NCBI RefSeq assembly: GCF_900112175.1 | Contig: NZ_FOYT01000001.1 | Location: 1,798,001-1,862,000 of the forward strand | Length of the DNA stretch: 64,000 bases | Direction of reading: 5' to 3' | From: Halogeometricum rufum | Lineage (GTDB): Archaea; Halobacteriota; Halobacteria; Halobacteriales; Haloferacaceae | Shown: positions 1 to 8,253 of the stretch, piece by piece | How the letters are laid out: each line of letters begins with the position of its first letter | Position numbering within the stretch: the stretch's first letter is position 1 | Program-made: the position numbers and the translations under genes | The notes under the pieces: generated by a model | The model's database searches: none | The model's input: the letters and a program-made list of their open reading frames with translations, nothing else | Told to the model about the DNA's origin: nothing

Positions 1-3
1 ATC

Positions 4-438
4 ATGTCACAAACGAACGACCGAACCGAGAACGAGCAGCCCGCGGCGCCGACCGAGTCGGTCCACCGCGACTACGTGCTCGACGTCCGTATCGTCGAAC
101 TGACGACCGGCGACGACACCGTCTACCGGTTCGAGGCACCGCACCACGCGGGCCTCGAGTTCGAAGACGCCGAGACCGCAGAACTGTACGCCGACGTCTA
201 CTTCGACGTCAACGGATTTGAGGAGGCGGGCACCGGCGAGCGAGGCGTCCCCCCGGAGATAATCCAGGCCGGACGGGACACGCTCGTCGGCTACTTCCTC
301 ACGCAACCGTCCGTGGACGTCGAGTGGGTCGCCTCCTACTACGGCGAGAAACCCGAGAAGATACAGCGGTACGCCAACCGCGTGCGGAAGCGAGCGACCA
401 AGATACGCGAGGGCGTCGCCGAACGGAACGTCGGCTGA
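4..438 (+). CDS. Conserved haloarchaeal hypothetical protein
   Basis: A 144-residue acidic soluble protein that I do not recognise by family. The N-terminal ~20 residues are low-complexity and polar; the middle part is rich in aromatic and acidic residues. The C-terminal third (about 100-140) changes to a basic helical stretch (SYYGEKPEKIQRYANRVRKR) that could be a helix-turn-helix-like or nucleic-acid-contacting segment; this is inference only. No signal peptide, transmembrane segment or cysteine motif is visible. The start is the first ATG, only three bases into the window, so its promoter and any longer N-terminus lie outside. The next gene, the ferredoxin, has its own promoter. Confidence 0.7.
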   Translation: MSQTNDRTENEQPAAPTESVHRDYVLDVRIVELTTGDDTVYRFEAPHHAGLEFEDAETAELYADVYFDVNGFEEAGTGERGVPPEIIQAGRDTLVGYFLTQPSVDVEWVASYYGEKPEKIQRYANRVRKRATKIREGVAERNVG

Positions 439-520
439 CCGAGCGACCGAGACCGGCACGGCGGACCGACGAGTCGCCGCCACGACCCGATTCGACCTCT
501 TTTCGCCGACGCAATCGCAG

Positions 521-527
521 CATAAAG
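521..527 (+). promoter_or_regulatory. TATA box of the ferredoxin gene
   Basis: CATAAAG lies about 35 nt upstream of the ATG at 559. That places transcription initiation about 8-10 nt before the start codon, which gives a near-leaderless transcript. Confidence 0.5.
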
Positions 528-558
528 AGTTTTGCCGCGGTCCCGCAAACCGGATGCT

Positions 559-885
559 ATGACCGACTACACCGTCGAGTTCGTCGGGACCGGCGAGACG
601 ATTCAGGTCTCCGACAAGCAGACGATTCTCAAGGCCTGCATCGAGGAGGGCATCGCGCAGGAGTACTCCTGTCGCGTCGGCATGTGTCTGGCGTGTTCCG
701 CCGAGATTCTGGAGGGCGACGTCGTCCAACCCGCCGCCAGGGGCCTCACCGACGAGGAACGCGAGGGCTACGCGCTGACCTGCATGGCGCGCCCCCAGAG
801 CGACCTCAAACTGAAGCGCGGCGTCTACCCGCCGAGCATCGAGGACGACGCCGCGGCCGCGGCCGCCGCCGCAGACGACGACTGA
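559..885 (+). CDS. [2Fe-2S] plant-type ferredoxin
   Basis: A 108-residue soluble electron carrier. Cys38, Cys43, Cys46 and Cys75 form the CX4CX2CX28C arrangement of plant/cyanobacterial-type [2Fe-2S] ferredoxins, with the core RVGMCLACSAEI followed by LTCMARP. Cys27 is an extra cysteine. The protein ends in an odd low-complexity tail of seven alanines framed by aspartates. The start at 559 was preferred over an in-frame upstream codon because the sequence from MTDYTVEF matches a normal ferredoxin N-terminus and sits just downstream of a TATA box. It is shorter than the main haloarchaeal ferredoxin (about 129 aa, which carries an inserted acidic domain), so it is probably one of several paralogues. 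The redox partner is not evident from neighbours. Confidence 0.9.
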   Translation: MTDYTVEFVGTGETIQVSDKQTILKACIEEGIAQEYSCRVGMCLACSAEILEGDVVQPAARGLTDEEREGYALTCMARPQSDLKLKRGVYPPSIEDDAAAAAAAADDD

Positions 886-952
886 ACGCGTCGCTTCTCC
901 GCGCCGTCTCGTCGTCGCCCACACGTCGGACAGTCGCTCGTCACCCGGGCAG

Positions 953-1594
953 TCACTCGTACTCCGGATAGTCGCTCGTGTAGCCGACCGCTCGACCCAG
1001 CGGTGCCAGCAGGCGGACGCCGAGTCGCTGGAGCGACAGGGGGACGGCGGCGAGGTAGAGCAAGTCGTCGTACCGTTCGAGCAACACCGCGAGTCTTAGC
1101 GGGTTCAGCGGCATGCCCGACGGCGTACTCATGCCGTCGCGGGCGAGTCCATAGGTGACACGCATGAACCGCTCCGTCCGGAGGGCGGGACGGACCTCGC
1201 CGACGAGACGGAGTTCGTCGGGCCCCTCGTTCCAGAACCGGTGTCGGTCGCCCTTCGGAATCGTGACGCGTTCGCCCGCGTCGAGCAGGCGCGTCTCGCC
1301 CTCGTGCCAGACGCCCATCCGGCCGGAGACGACTTCGAGCGTCTCGTCCTGTTCGGGGTGGACGTGTCGCATCGGCCCGTGGGAGTCCGGCGGCGGCGCC
1401 AGCCACATCTCGAACCGGGCGTACTCGCCGCCGGTGTCGGCCGCCGTGGCGACGTACCGCACCCGCTTGCCGGCCGTCGGACAGTCTATCTCCTCGACGC
1501 CGTCGTCGGTGGCGTTCCGGTCGCCGTCGGCGTCGGCCCCGCGTCGGTCCGACCCGCCGTCGCGTCGGTCCGCCGCCGGTTCGGCGTCCGTCAC
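953..1594 (-). CDS. Cupin-domain protein
   Basis: 213 residues with a single conserved cupin barrel at about 45-140. The first motif is HVHPEQDETLEVVSG (His77, His79, Glu84) and the second is PKGDRHRFWN (His118), consistent with a mononuclear metal site. The N-terminal ~35 residues are a charged low-complexity stretch, and the C-terminal ~65 residues form hydrophobic helices (LYLAAVPLSLQRLGVRLL) that may pack on membranes or mediate dimerisation. The substrate is unknown. It overlaps the upstream rhodanese/MBL gene by 4 bp (ATGA), so the two are almost certainly co-translated; the pairing hints at a small-molecule oxidation or detoxification role, but that is inference. Confidence 0.8.
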   Translation of the reverse strand: MTDAEPAADRRDGGSDRRGADADGDRNATDDGVEEIDCPTAGKRVRYVATAADTGGEYARFEMWLAPPPDSHGPMRHVHPEQDETLEVVSGRMGVWHEGETRLLDAGERVTIPKGDRHRFWNEGPDELRLVGEVRPALRTERFMRVTYGLARDGMSTPSGMPLNPLRLAVLLERYDDLLYLAAVPLSLQRLGVRLLAPLGRAVGYTSDYPEYE

Positions 1595-2745
1595 GACTCG
1601 CCCGCCTGCGACACGGCGCAGTTGTTCGGGCCGAGTTCCAACTCGAACGCCTCCGCGTCGTCCACGTCGGTCCGGCCGAGGTTCGTCTCGATTATCTCCT
1701 CGTAGTTCGCCGGCCGCGGCGGCATGTCCGAGAGGACGTAGTCGACGAACCCGTCTTCGTCCATCGAGAACGCGGAGAGTCGGTCCCGCAGGTCGCCGAG
1801 TCGCGCCGTGTACGTGCCGTCGTCCGCCCTCGACGCGGCGTCGCCGTAGTGACAGGGGGCGATGCGAACGTCGTCGTCCATCTCGCCGTACACCGACCGG
1901 AGCGTCTCGTGGAGTCGGCGGGCCATCGCCTCGGCCCCCTCGTCGCCCGCTTCGAGGTCCGGGCGGGCGACGCTGTCGAGGAACAGGCTGTCGCCGGCGA
2001 GACAGAGGTCGCCGAGGCGGAAGGCGGTCATCTCGGAGGTGTGTCCGGGGACGCGGACGGCGGTGAGCGTCACGTCGCCGACGCGAATCTCGTCGCCGTC
2101 GGCGACGAACTCGGCGGCGGCGTCCGCGCGGAGCCCCCGTTCCCGGGCGGCGGCGGGGTAGACGGGCGTCGCCCCCGTCCCGTCGGCCAATCGGCGGACG
2201 CCGCTGACGTGGTCGGCGTGGACGTGCGTGTCGAGGGCGGCGACGAGGTCAGCGCCGTACTCGCGGACGTCGGCGACGTAGCGGTCGGTGAACTGTCGAA
2301 GCGGGTCCACGACCGCCGCCTCGTCGTCCGAGACGACGAGGTAGGCGAGACAGCCGCTGGAGGGGCGGTGGTACTGGTAGACGGCGGCCTCGGCGTCGAG
2401 TCTGACGACGACGGAGGCGTAGACGCGCGCCCAGCCGCGCATCCCGTCTTCGAGGTTCTCCGCGTCGAACCCAGCCTCGTCGAGGAGGTCCGCCACGTAG
2501 TCGCTGGCCTCGCCGCGCCCGCAGACGACCACGACGAACTCGTCGGGGGCCAGACCGGCCTCGCGCGCGGTGGACGCCACCGTGTCGCCGGCCTCGGCCA
2601 CCATGAACTTCGAGTACGGGACGAGCGTCGTCGTGACGGCCTCGTCCTCGATGTGCCACTCCTCGAACTCGTCGCGGTTGCGCACGTCGAGGACCGTGAC
2701 GGGCTCACCTCGTTCGAGTCGGTCGTAGAGCGCTTCGGGCGTCAT
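1591..2745 (-). CDS. Rhodanese + metallo-beta-lactamase fold hydrolase
   Basis: A 384-residue two-domain enzyme. Residues 1-110 are a rhodanese domain with candidate catalytic Cys75 (VVVVCGRGEASD). Residues ~115-370 are a glyoxalase-II-like metallo-beta-lactamase fold with the metal motif THVHADH (His174, His176, Asp178, His179), GHTSEM, LAGDSLF and a late APCHYGD histidine. This combination is known from persulfide dioxygenase-like and sulfur-transfer enzymes, although the rhodanese is more often C-terminal in that group. Likely substrates are persulfides or thioesters; this cannot be settled from sequence. Start chosen at the ATG 29 nt from a TATA box. It is the first gene of a two-gene operon with the cupin. 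Confidence 0.85.
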   Translation of the reverse strand: MTPEALYDRLERGEPVTVLDVRNRDEFEEWHIEDEAVTTTLVPYSKFMVAEAGDTVASTAREAGLAPDEFVVVVCGRGEASDYVADLLDEAGFDAENLEDGMRGWARVYASVVVRLDAEAAVYQYHRPSSGCLAYLVVSDDEAAVVDPLRQFTDRYVADVREYGADLVAALDTHVHADHVSGVRRLADGTGATPVYPAAARERGLRADAAAEFVADGDEIRVGDVTLTAVRVPGHTSEMTAFRLGDLCLAGDSLFLDSVARPDLEAGDEGAEAMARRLHETLRSVYGEMDDDVRIAPCHYGDAASRADDGTYTARLGDLRDRLSAFSMDEDGFVDYVLSDMPPRPANYEEIIETNLGRTDVDDAEAFELELGPNNCAVSQAGES

Positions 2746-2770
2746 ACGTATCCGTAGGACGCTTCGGCCG

Positions 2771-2776
2771 AATATA
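2771..2776 (-). promoter_or_regulatory. TATA box of the rhodanese-MBL/cupin operon
   Basis: On the minus strand CTATATT is centred about 29 nt upstream of the ATG at 2745, the spacing expected for a leaderless haloarchaeal transcript. Confidence 0.5.
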
Positions 2777-2817
2777 GCTGCCGCCGAGCGCGGGCGAGAC
2801 CGACGCGCGGTCGCCGC

Positions 2818-4485
2818 TCAGTCTCCCGATTCGTCGGCGAGACGACGGCGGACGTGGTCGGGCATCTCGTCCACGCCGCCGTCGGTGCCGACCGAGGCTG
2901 GCGGCGTCCCGTCTCCCGTGGCCGGCGTCTCCGCCGCGGCCGCTTCCCCGTCATCGACCGCGAGTCGCTCGCTCGCCGCGCTGATGGCGTCGACCTGCTC
3001 GGCCTGCTCTCGACTCGCCTCGGCGACGTCCTCGACCTGCGAGGCGACCCGTTCGGCCTGCGTGCGCGTGTTCTCGACCGCGCTGGACACCTGTTCGGCG
3101 CTCATCGCCTGGTTGTCGGTGGCGTCGGCCACCTCCGCGATGCCCTCGGACGTCCGCTCGACCGCGTCGACGATTTCGCCGAGGCTGTTCATCGCCTCGC
3201 CGCCGCGTTCGATTCCCTCGTGGAGTTTCTCGGTCGTCGACGCCAGACTCTCGACCGTCTCGTCGGCCTCGGACTGGACGCCTTTGACCGTCTGTTCGAC
3301 CTCGCTGGCCTGCGCCTGCGACTCCTCGGCGAGCGACTTGACCTCCTCGGCGACGACGGCGAACCCCTCGCCGGCCTCGCCCGCCCGCGCCGCCTCGATG
3401 GAGGCGTTCAGCGCCAGCAGGTTCGTCTGCTCGGCGATGTCGTTTATCGTCTCGATGACGCCGTCCACCTCGTCTATCTTCGCCTGCAGGCGGCGGACGT
3501 CCTCGGACGCCTCGGTGGCCGCCTCGCTCACCTCCTCCATCACCTCGATTGCCTCGTCGGCCGCCTCCTCGCCGTTGGCGGCGCGGGTGGCGGCCTCGAC
3601 GCTCGTGTTCTCGACCTCTTCGGCCGTCGCGGCTATCTCCTCGACGGTCGCGCTCATCTGCGACACCTCGCCGGCGACGCGTTCCATGTCCTCGACCTGT
3701 TCGGACGCGATGTCCCGGATGTCCTCGGCGCGGTCGGAGACGACCTGTGAGGACCGGTGGACGTCGTCGATGGGGTCGCGGAGTTCCCGTTCGACCTGCG
3801 AGGCGAGTTCCCGGCGCCGGTCGGCCTGCTGTCGCGCCTCTTCGCTGTAGGAGTGGATGTACGTCTCCATCGCCACCTGCTGGTCGAGGAGGAACAGTTT
3901 CAGAAGCGAGAGCGTCCGCTCGACGACGGCGTCGACGGCGGCGTCCACGTCGCCGCCGGCGGACTGCCCGCGGAGACCGGCGAGCAGTCCCCCGTCGCCG
4001 TCCGCGCCGGCGTCTCCCTCGAACTCCCGCTTGACGTCGTCGCCGATGGCCTCGACGAGGCGTTCGTAGTAGACGGAGTACGCGCCGAGGTAGAACTTCG
4101 GTCCCACGTCGAGCATGTCGTGAATCTTGCCGACCCGCGCCCGGCGCTCGAAGTAGCTGCGGTCGTACTCACCGCGTCCGAGCGACTTCAGGTACGACGC
4201 CTGGTCGCGCTTGAGGACGTCCAGTCCCTTGCTCGACCGGCCGAGAATCTCGGCCGCGTCGTCGTCGCTCGTGAGTTGGTCGTAGAACTCGTCGACCACG
4301 TCGTCGGCGATGCTGTCGAACAGCGGCGAGAGTTCGGCCAGTCGCTCCGCGTCGCTCTCGTCGAACCGGTTGAACGACTTCCGCCACGCGATCTCCTCGG
4401 CGTCGAGTCCCATCGTCTCTGCGAGTTCCGTCCCGTCCACCGTCTGCCGACGCGCGTCGTCGACGGCGAACTGGTCGTCTTCCAT
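2818..4485 (-). CDS. hemAT: HemAT-type globin-coupled aerotaxis transducer
   Basis: A 555-residue soluble methyl-accepting chemotaxis transducer with no membrane segments. Residues ~20-180 are a sensor globin; His122 in GKIHDMLDVGPKFYLGAY is the expected proximal haem ligand. Residues ~230-510 are a long coiled-coil signalling domain with the MCP hairpin tip NLLALNASIEAARAGEAGEG, which binds CheA/CheW. The last ~50 residues are a disordered acidic tail. Family knowledge: HemAT senses O2 and directs aerophobic or aerophilic taxis. An upstream in-frame ATG at 4536 exists, but the TATA box at 4508-4514 lies between the two candidates, so the start at 4485 is strongly preferred. It is divergently arranged with a rubrerythrin-family gene. 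Confidence 0.93.
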   Translation of the reverse strand: MEDDQFAVDDARRQTVDGTELAETMGLDAEEIAWRKSFNRFDESDAERLAELSPLFDSIADDVVDEFYDQLTSDDDAAEILGRSSKGLDVLKRDQASYLKSLGRGEYDRSYFERRARVGKIHDMLDVGPKFYLGAYSVYYERLVEAIGDDVKREFEGDAGADGDGGLLAGLRGQSAGGDVDAAVDAVVERTLSLLKLFLLDQQVAMETYIHSYSEEARQQADRRRELASQVERELRDPIDDVHRSSQVVSDRAEDIRDIASEQVEDMERVAGEVSQMSATVEEIAATAEEVENTSVEAATRAANGEEAADEAIEVMEEVSEAATEASEDVRRLQAKIDEVDGVIETINDIAEQTNLLALNASIEAARAGEAGEGFAVVAEEVKSLAEESQAQASEVEQTVKGVQSEADETVESLASTTEKLHEGIERGGEAMNSLGEIVDAVERTSEGIAEVADATDNQAMSAEQVSSAVENTRTQAERVASQVEDVAEASREQAEQVDAISAASERLAVDDGEAAAAETPATGDGTPPASVGTDGGVDEMPDHVRRRLADESGD

Positions 4486-4507
4486 ACGCGTTGTCCAAAC
4501 CGTTTCG

Positions 4508-4514
4508 ACATATG
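4508..4514 (-). promoter_or_regulatory. TATA box of hemAT
   Basis: CATATGT on the minus strand is centred 26 nt from the ATG at 4485. It fixes the start of hemAT and predicts a leaderless mRNA. Confidence 0.5.
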
Positions 4515-4535
4515 AACGTTCGCCGTGAGATATCA

Positions 4536-4551
4536 CTCTCGATAACGAGAG
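4536..4551. repeat. Inverted repeat next to the rubrerythrin-family promoter
   Basis: CTCTCG-ATAA-CGAGAG is a perfect 6-bp inverted repeat with a 4-base centre. It directly abuts the TATA box at 4554-4560, where BRE-bound TFB would sit. It is a candidate repressor or activator site in the shared hemAT/rubrerythrin intergenic region. Confidence 0.45.
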
Positions 4552-4553
4552 AG

Positions 4554-4560
4554 TTATATA
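4554..4560 (+). promoter_or_regulatory. TATA box of the rubrerythrin/MOSC operon
   Basis: TTATATA lies about 59 nt before the ATG at 4616, implying a 5' leader of roughly 30 nt, longer than for most genes here. Confidence 0.5.
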
Positions 4561-4615
4561 GCCAACTGTCCGGCACCGGGCGAAGATTCAGGGTCGCCGC
4601 GACCGACCGCTCGGT

Positions 4616-5251
4616 ATGGACGGAGAGACGCTTCGCTCGGCGGTCGAGAGGGACAAGGAGACGGAGTTGGCGCGACTCGGGTCGCAGCAACTGCTGGTCG
4701 CGTTGACCGACGCGGACCTGACGCGCGAACGCGTCCTCGACGTGGCGGCGGCGTCGGAACACGCCGCGCGCGAGACGTTCCGCGGGTGGGCGGACGACGA
4801 GGCGAACGGGGCGGTGCGCGAGGCGTTCGCCGCCGTCGCCGACCAGGAGGCCGACCACCTCCGACGCGTCAGGGCCGAACTCGACGGCGACTGGGAGGCC
4901 GACGACGAACCGGGACCGATGCACGGGTACCTGCGCGGCCGCGACGAGACGGTCGAACGAATCGCGGGCGGGATGGTCGGCCGCCCCCTCGTGAGTCACC
5001 GGACGTACAACCAACTCATCGGCTTCTTCGTGAACGAGGCCGACGAGGCGACGGCGGATGTCCTCCGGGAACTGAAGGCCGAGACGGCCGAGACGCTGAC
5101 CGAGGGCCTCTCGCTGCTCGAATCCACCTGTGAGGACGAAGCGGCGTGGGAGACGGCCCGAACGGTGGCAGGGTACACGGTTCAACTGGCGTACGACGAC
5201 TACGCGGACGCCCTGCAGGGTCTCGGCTTCGACCCGCGGTCGGTGTGCTGA
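4616..5251 (+). CDS. Rubrerythrin-family (ferritin-like) protein
   Basis: 211 residues, almost all helical, with the ferritin-like pattern seen in haloarchaeal rubrerythrin-family proteins: an early helix EHAARETFRGWADDE, then AVADQEADHLRRV, and late helices with FFVNEADEATADVL and QLAYDDYADAL. Candidate di-iron ligands are the Glu/His pairs SEHAA and DQEADH. The C-terminal rubredoxin domain of classical rubrerythrin is absent. The family is linked to peroxide or oxygen defence, but activity here is inferred. The stop overlaps the ATG of the MOSC gene by one base, so the two form a translationally coupled pair. The divergent neighbour is the oxygen sensor HemAT. Confidence 0.75.
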   Translation: MDGETLRSAVERDKETELARLGSQQLLVALTDADLTRERVLDVAAASEHAARETFRGWADDEANGAVREAFAAVADQEADHLRRVRAELDGDWEADDEPGPMHGYLRGRDETVERIAGGMVGRPLVSHRTYNQLIGFFVNEADEATADVLRELKAETAETLTEGLSLLESTCEDEAAWETARTVAGYTVQLAYDDYADALQGLGFDPRSVC

Positions 5252-5817
5252 TGGCCGACGACGACTCCGCCGCCGCGGACGCCCGGGCCGACGTCCACGG
5301 CACCGTCGAAGCCCTGTGGACGAGTCCCGAGGACGGCGCCCCGATGGAGTCACACGAGAGCATCGACTGCGTCGAGGGCGGCATCCGCGGCGACCGGTAC
5401 CTCCGCGGGACGGGCCACTACTCGCCGTTCGACGTCTGCGAGGTGACGTTCGTCGCGGCCGAGGCGTTGGAGACGATTCGCGAGGAGACGGGCATCGACC
5501 TCACGGACGGCCGGCACCGCCGGAACGTCGTCGTCCGCGGTCCGGACCTCCGCGACCTGTTGGAGACGACGTTCCGCGTCGGCGAGGCGACGTTCCGGGG
5601 GACGCGTCCCCGGCCACCCTGCGCCCACGTCGAACGGGTCGCGGGCGAGGAGGGCGTCGCGCGCGCCCTCGGGAAGAAGCGCGGCGGCATCTGCGCCGAC
5701 GTGGTCGAACCGGGGGCGGTCCGCGTCGGCGACGAACTCGAACTGCTGGAAGCCGACCCGCGGACTGTCGGGCGGTCCATCGCGGACCGACTCCGCGAGG
5801 CGTTCGGCGGGGAGTAG
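5251..5817 (+). CDS. MOSC-domain protein
   Basis: A 188-residue protein containing a MOSC (molybdenum cofactor sulfurase C-terminal) domain over most of its length. Recognisable parts are the GGIRGDRYL loop, the RRNVVVRGPDLRDLL segment, the conserved cysteine motif RPPCAHVERV and the closing GKKRGGICADVVEPGAVRVGD. MOSC proteins bind Moco, or transfer sulfur or oxygen via the conserved cysteine. The start at 5251 shares its A with the TGA of the upstream rubrerythrin-family gene; a longer in-frame extension is non-halophilic in composition and was rejected. The substrate is unknown. Confidence 0.85.
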   Translation: MADDDSAAADARADVHGTVEALWTSPEDGAPMESHESIDCVEGGIRGDRYLRGTGHYSPFDVCEVTFVAAEALETIREETGIDLTDGRHRRNVVVRGPDLRDLLETTFRVGEATFRGTRPRPPCAHVERVAGEEGVARALGKKRGGICADVVEPGAVRVGDELELLEADPRTVGRSIADRLREAFGGE

Positions 5818-5828
5818 CCCGGGGGCCC

Positions 5829-6782
5829 CTACTCGGGGAAGATGCTGTCCGGCAGGTACGCCGTCACCGTCCAGTTCGGGGCATCGACGACTTCGCTTAT
5901 CTTCAGGTCCACCGCCGCCGAGCAGAGGATGTACGCCTCGCCGCGCGTCAGGTCGCGTTCGGTTTCGAGGTGGTCTATCATGTGCCGGACCGCCTTCTTC
6001 GTCGCCTCCATCAGGTCGTCGGCGATGCCCGTCGTCGCGTACATCGGTTCGTCCGACCCCGTCGGCGTGAACGGCCCCGTCGTCTTCAGTTGCGGTTGCT
6101 CGATGGATTTGTCCGTCAGTACGTCGAACCGCGCGGTGACGAACATGGGTGCCTCGATGCCCGTGACGCACACCTCGCCGTCGCCCTGCGCGGCGTGGCA
6201 GTCGGCGGTGGAGAACAACGCGCCCTCAGTCTCGACGGGGAGGTACACCGTCGACCCCTTCGTCATGTGCTTGACGTCCATGTTGCCACCGGTGTCCCGC
6301 GGCGGGAGCGTGTCGTGTTCGCCGTCCTCGCCGGGCGCGACGCCGATGATGCCCGGGAACATGTCCAGCGGAACCTCGATGCCGTTCACGAAGTGAGCCA
6401 CGTCCTCCTCCAACTCCCAGACGTGCAGTCCCGCCTCCTCGAACTCCTCGGGGAGGAGGCCGAGGCCCATCTCGCCGGGCATGTAGCCGGTGAACCCCCA
6501 GCCCTTGTGCTCGAAGTCGAGGAGTTCGACCGCCAGCACGTCGCCGGGTTCCGCCCCCTCGACGGCGACGGGACCCGTCAGCGGGTGAACCGGGTCGAAA
6601 CTCGCGGTGGCGAGGTCCTCGGCGTCGGAGTCGGGACCGACCTGTCCGTCGAGTGCGTCCCGGCACTCGAAGCGGACCACCTCACCCGGTTCGACCGTCA
6701 CGAGGGGGTCGAGGCTGTTGTCCCAGACGTGGTGGACGTTCTCGTCGTCGTCCGTGAGTTCGTAATCGACTTCGTACGTCAT
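5829..6782 (-). CDS. Acetamidase/formamidase family amidohydrolase
   Basis: A 317-residue protein matching the FmdA/AmdA family throughout: VEPGEVVRFECRDA near the N-terminus, GPVAVEGAEPGDVLAVELLD (about 70-90), the HDTLPPRDTGGNMDVKHM stretch and FSTADCHAAQGDGEVCVTGIE (about 190-210), which carry the probable metal and catalytic residues. It hydrolyses short amides (formamide, acetamide) to ammonium and acid. It is a single gene with its own TATA box, facing the end of gnaD. No transporter is adjacent, so nitrogen scavenging is an inference from the family. Confidence 0.88.
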   Translation of the reverse strand: MTYEVDYELTDDDENVHHVWDNSLDPLVTVEPGEVVRFECRDALDGQVGPDSDAEDLATASFDPVHPLTGPVAVEGAEPGDVLAVELLDFEHKGWGFTGYMPGEMGLGLLPEEFEEAGLHVWELEEDVAHFVNGIEVPLDMFPGIIGVAPGEDGEHDTLPPRDTGGNMDVKHMTKGSTVYLPVETEGALFSTADCHAAQGDGEVCVTGIEAPMFVTARFDVLTDKSIEQPQLKTTGPFTPTGSDEPMYATTGIADDLMEATKKAVRHMIDHLETERDLTRGEAYILCSAAVDLKISEVVDAPNWTVTAYLPDSIFPE

Positions 6783-6806
6783 ACGATAGCACTAGCCGCC
6801 TCGGTC

Positions 6807-6813
6807 GATAAAT
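6807..6813 (-). promoter_or_regulatory. TATA box of the acetamidase gene
   Basis: ATTTATC on the minus strand is centred about 28 nt from the ATG at 6782, giving a leaderless transcript. Confidence 0.5.
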
Positions 6814-6863
6814 GTGAGGCTCCCGTCAGGTGAGGATTCAAATACGAAGGCGCGGCCAAGACC

Positions 6864-6882
6864 GCCGTGACGTAATCACGGC
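6864..6882. repeat. Perfect inverted repeat between gnaD and acetamidase
   Basis: GCCGTGA-CGTAA-TCACGGC is a 7-bp perfect stem with a 5-base loop, in the 200-bp spacer downstream of gnaD and upstream of the acetamidase promoter. It could be an operator or a transcript-end hairpin. There is no T tract, so a classical terminator is not supported. Confidence 0.4.
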
Positions 6883-6984
6883 CCGTCGCGACTCGCGGTC
6901 GCGCGGCGCACTCGCGACGGGACGCCTGCGGTCTGCGCCGCCTGTTCGCCAAAAGTTGCCGTCAGCCGACCGCCGGACGTCTCG

Positions 6985-8223
6985 TCACTCCTCGTCGAAC
7001 AGTTCCTCGCCGGCGACCATCTTGTCCTCGACGACGTCCATGTCGAGCGTCACGCCGAGTCCCGGTTCCTCGGGTATCTCGATGTAGCCGTCCTCGATGA
7101 CCGTCTCCTCGACCAGGTCCTCCCACCAGCCGAGTTCGTAGGAGTGGTACTCGACGGCCAGCGAGTTCGGGATGGCCGTGCCGACGTGCGCGGAGGCCAT
7201 CGTCGCGACGGGCGAAGAGACGTTGTGCATCGCGACGGGGACGTAGTACTGGTTCGCCACGTCGGCGATCTTCTGCGTCTCGCGCATGCCGCCGACCTTC
7301 GGCAGGTCGGGGGCGATGATGTCCACGGCCTGGTTCTCGATGAGTCGGCGTTCCTCGGTGACGCGGTAGCGGTTCTCGCCCACCGTGATGGGTGTGAGCG
7401 TGGACTTCGTGACTTCCTCCTGCACTTCGAGGTTCTCCGGCGGCACGGGGTCCTCCAGCCACCAGACGTCGTAGTCCTCTATGGCCGCGGCGAGGCGTTT
7501 CGCGGAACTCGCGGAGAACGTCCAGTGACAGTCGAACGCGACGTCTGCGTCGTCCTGCACCCGTTCGGTGACTTTCTCGACTATCTCCGCCTTGTGACGG
7601 ATCTCGCCGGGTCGGAGGTGTCGGTTCGCCCGGTCCTTCTCGTGGCCCGAGGGCACGTCGAGGTCGAACTTCAGCGCGTCGTAGCCGAGTTCGTCGACGA
7701 CGCGTTCGGCCTCGTCTGCGCAGGCGTCCGGGTCGGCCTCGTCTTCGGTGTGGCAGTCGCAGTAGACGCGGACCTCGTCGCGGTACTTGCCGCCGAGCAG
7801 TTGGTAGGCCGGAATCTCGAGAATCTTGCCCGCGAGGTCGTGGAGGGCGATTTCGATGCCGGAGATGGCCGTGACCGTGACGCCCTCAACCGAACCCTCA
7901 CCGGACATCTTCTGGATGAGGTGTTCGAACAGTCGGTCGATGTCGAGGGGGTTCTCGCCGACGACGAACGGTTTCATCCGCTCGACGAGTTCCGGGACGC
8001 CCGCGCCCCAGTACGCCTCGCCCGTACCGACGATGCCGGCGTCCGTGTAGATGCGGACGAGCGTCCACGGGAAGTTCCCGTTGATCATCGTCGTCTGCAC
8101 GTCGGTTATCTCCACGTCGCGGCCGCCGCCTCGCTTGGCCGTGACCCCCATCGTCTCCGAGGAGAGGTTTCGCATCGTATACTCCGCGTTCGGGTCGTGT
8201 AAGTCTGCGTAGTTTCTGACCAT
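6985..8223 (-). CDS. gnaD: Enolase-superfamily sugar-acid dehydratase (gluconate dehydratase-like)
   Basis: A 412-residue mandelate racemase/muconate lactonising-type enzyme. The N-terminal capping domain (about 35-160) precedes a TIM barrel with LKFDLD, the metal-ligand series FDCHW, WLEDP and VGENR, and a late AMHNVSSP histidine motif. Family knowledge: in haloarchaea this type dehydrates D-gluconate (semi-phosphorylative Entner-Doudoroff pathway) or pentonates such as xylonate. I favour gnaD because it sits a few genes from fba and the fructose operon, as I recall for Haloferax; a xylonate dehydratase cannot be excluded. The ATG at 8223 is leaderless relative to the TATA box at 8247-8253. 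Confidence 0.8.
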   Translation of the reverse strand: MVRNYADLHDPNAEYTMRNLSSETMGVTAKRGGGRDVEITDVQTTMINGNFPWTLVRIYTDAGIVGTGEAYWGAGVPELVERMKPFVVGENPLDIDRLFEHLIQKMSGEGSVEGVTVTAISGIEIALHDLAGKILEIPAYQLLGGKYRDEVRVYCDCHTEDEADPDACADEAERVVDELGYDALKFDLDVPSGHEKDRANRHLRPGEIRHKAEIVEKVTERVQDDADVAFDCHWTFSASSAKRLAAAIEDYDVWWLEDPVPPENLEVQEEVTKSTLTPITVGENRYRVTEERRLIENQAVDIIAPDLPKVGGMRETQKIADVANQYYVPVAMHNVSSPVATMASAHVGTAIPNSLAVEYHSYELGWWEDLVEETVIEDGYIEIPEEPGLGVTLDMDVVEDKMVAGEELFDEE

Positions 8224-8246
8224 GGTTTTTCGTTTACTCGATAAGT

Positions 8247-8253
8247 TGTAAAC
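8247..8253 (-). promoter_or_regulatory. TATA box of the sugar-acid dehydratase
   Basis: GTTTACA on the minus strand is centred about 27 nt before the ATG at 8223. Confidence 0.45.

Noticed and set aside
6783-6860. A tRNA-like stretch (GGATTCAAATAC resembling a T-loop)
   Set aside because: No acceptor stem, anticodon arm or CCA-proximal pairing could be built around it.
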